A stretch of DNA of 64,000 nucleotides, taken from contig NZ_FODN01000001.1 of assembly GCF_900110375.1 (NCBI RefSeq), forward strand, positions 372,001 to 436,000. The letters are read 5' to 3'. The position numbers and the translations under genes are program-made. The notes beneath the pieces are model-generated. The model was not told the DNA's origin, did not search any database, and was given only the letters and a program-made list of their open reading frames with translations. The DNA is from Flavobacterium sinopsychrotolerans (GTDB lineage Bacteria; Bacteroidota; Bacteroidia; Flavobacteriales; Flavobacteriaceae). Below, piece by piece: positions 62,774-64,000 of the stretch (position 1 is its first letter; each line of letters begins with the position of its first letter).

Positions 62774-64000
62774 ATGAAAAAATTACTCTTTCTTCTTTTA
62801 ATATTATCTAATTTTTTTGGATATTCCCAACATACTTTAATTCCAGATGTAAATTTTGAACAAGCTTTGATTGATTTAGGAATTGACAGCGGAGTTATTG
62901 ACGGCAAGGTGCCAACTGCTAATGTGAGTGGAATCATTAGTTTGGATCTTTCTAATAAGAGTATAACTAACTTAACTGGAATTCAAGATTTTCTGGCACT
63001 ATCTTATTTTAATTGTTTTAATAATCAATTATCTAGTTTAGATGTCACTAAAAACATTTCCTTGACTTATTTATCTTGTTTTAAAAATCAACTAACCAGT
63101 TTAGATGTTTCTAAAAACACCACTTTGACTCATTTAGATTGCAATTACAATAAATTAACCAGCCTTAATGTTACGCAAAACACCACTCTAAATTCCTTAC
63201 ATTGTACAGATAATCAATTAACTAATCTGGATGTCACTAAAAACATTGCTCTGAATTATTTATATTTTGGTGGCAATCAATTAACTAATATAGATATTAC
63301 TAATAATACTTCTTTGAACTATTTATCTTGTTATAATAATAAAATAACCAGTTTAGACCTTATTAAAAACACCTCTTTGACTTATTTAGCTTGTTATAAT
63401 AATAAATTAACTGGTTTAAATGTTTCTGAAAACACAAAGTTAACGGATTTATATTGTGGTGGCAATCAATTAACTGTTTTAGACGTTACCAAAAACATTT
63501 CTTTAAAATCTTTAACTTGTTGGTCCAGTCAATTAACTAGTTTAGATGTTTCTAAAAACAATTTTTTAATTCTTTTATTTTGCGAGGACAATCAACTAAC
63601 CAGCTTAGATGTCTCCAAAAATACTTCTTTGATTGATTTCGCTTGTTCAAATAATCAATTAACCAGCCTGAATTTAAAAAACGGTAATAATACAAATCTC
63701 GATACTTATAGCTTAAGCTTAACATCCAACCCTAATTTAAAATGCATACAAGTTGATAATACAAATTATTCCGACACCAACTGGTCATCTAAAAAAGACA
63801 CCTCAGCTAGTTATTCTAATAACTGTGGAACTATAGTATCACCAACCAATAACCCCGCCCCCACAATTACAGCAACAGGAACTCAAATTTACTGTACGGG
63901 AACTCCATTAAAAATAGTGACCGATATAACCATAACTGGCTCTGATGCCAGTGAAATTGGGACTGACGCAATTTATATCCAAATTTCTACAGGATATGTA
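62774..64000 (+). CDS. leucine-rich repeat surface protein, 3' part outside window
   Basis: 409 codons are visible from ATG 62774; the frame is open to base 64000, so the C-terminus is missing. Signal peptide ends in FGYSQ. From about residue 55 to 300 there are about a dozen 21-residue repeats (pattern LTSLDVSKNTSLTYLxCxxNQ), giving 63-base DNA repeats. The part after about 345 (NNPAPTITATGTQIYCTGTPLKI) looks like the start of a different beta-rich domain. Such proteins in Flavobacteria usually end with a type IX secretion sorting domain (inference, not seen). Likely an adhesin. Confidence 0.85.
   Translation, partial: MKKLLFLLLILSNFFGYSQHTLIPDVNFEQALIDLGIDSGVIDGKVPTANVSGIISLDLSNKSITNLTGIQDFLALSYFNCFNNQLSSLDVTKNISLTYLSCFKNQLTSLDVSKNTTLTHLDCNYNKLTSLNVTQNTTLNSLHCTDNQLTNLDVTKNIALNYLYFGGNQLTNIDITNNTSLNYLSCYNNKITSLDLIKNTSLTYLACYNNKLTGLNVSENTKLTDLYCGGNQLTVLDVTKNISLKSLTCWSSQLTSLDVSKNNFLILLFCEDNQLTSLDVSKNTSLIDFACSNNQLTSLNLKNGNNTNLDTYSLSLTSNPNLKCIQVDNTNYSDTNWSSKKDTSASYSNNCGTIVSPTNNPAPTITATGTQIYCTGTPLKIVTDITITGSDASEIGTDAIYIQISTGYV

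Noticed and set aside
62930..63690. Regular repeats that might look like a CRISPR array
   Set aside because: They are in frame, 63 bases long with no spacers, and encode leucine-rich repeats.

Overview
The window looks like chromosome of a Flavobacterium-type member of the Bacteroidetes. The DNA is AT-rich. Promoters carry the Bacteroidetes -7 box TAnnTTTG instead of sigma70 boxes, and clear Shine-Dalgarno sequences are scarce. The gene content is typical of the group: DUF5916 outer-membrane proteins, a type IX secretion plug protein, M1 and S46 peptidases, DUF6702 and DUF6370 proteins, TatA, and carboxypeptidase-like regulatory domain proteins. No rRNA operon, CRISPR array, transposase or phage gene was seen.

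Layout. 1-3.3 kb: a minus-strand ECF sigma / membrane anti-sigma-like / secreted-protein unit (the last cut by the left edge), then a polyprenyl diphosphate synthase. 3.6-8 kb: a lipoprotein, rlmN, a RelE/ParE-type toxin-antitoxin pair coupled to an O-methyltransferase, PAP2 phosphatase and TatA. 8-14 kb: a minus-strand run of four paralogous regulatory-domain proteins, DUF6702 and an M1 peptidase. 14-18 kb: peptidase E, two identical tRNA-Gly(TCC) genes with a third tRNA-Gly 3' remnant, and two convergent L,D-transpeptidases. 18-25 kb: two DUF5916 proteins and gpmI. 25-30 kb: a TetR / ABC / HlyD / TolC export operon with a degenerate ATPase. 30-38.5 kb: map, a methyltransferase, the T9SS plug, apaG, pruA, rsmG, a desaturase and an aminotransferase. 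38.8-40 kb: an AT-rich two-gene cassette of unknown function. 40-49 kb: a VOC protein, purT, an AraC regulator, DUF983, DUF6370, a large membrane protein, a two-component system, a UspA-like protein and a bestrophin. 49.5-57.6 kb: fabD, small Ala-rich lipoproteins, galE, a DegT aminotransferase, waaA, a GNAT protein and an S46 peptidase. 57.7-64 kb: a YegP-like protein, a truncated GIY-YIG nuclease beside tRNA-Leu and tRNA-Gly, mutS, DUF1573, a TrmH-family methyltransferase and the start of a leucine-rich repeat protein.

Most genes are housekeeping or envelope functions. Three places stand out. First, at both tRNA loci a second copy of the tRNA 3' end with its own terminator lies downstream of the intact gene, beside a CCGAAGCTTCGG palindrome; at tRNA-Leu the two copies bracket a GIY-YIG nuclease relic. 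This looks like the footprint of a very small tRNA-targeting mobile element. Second, the 38.8-40 kb cassette (DUF6978-like plus DUF1828/DUF1829-like) has TTGA-overlap coupling. Third, the ABC exporter has lost the signature, Walker B and H-loop residues. All family names come from recognition of the translated sequences; no database search was run.
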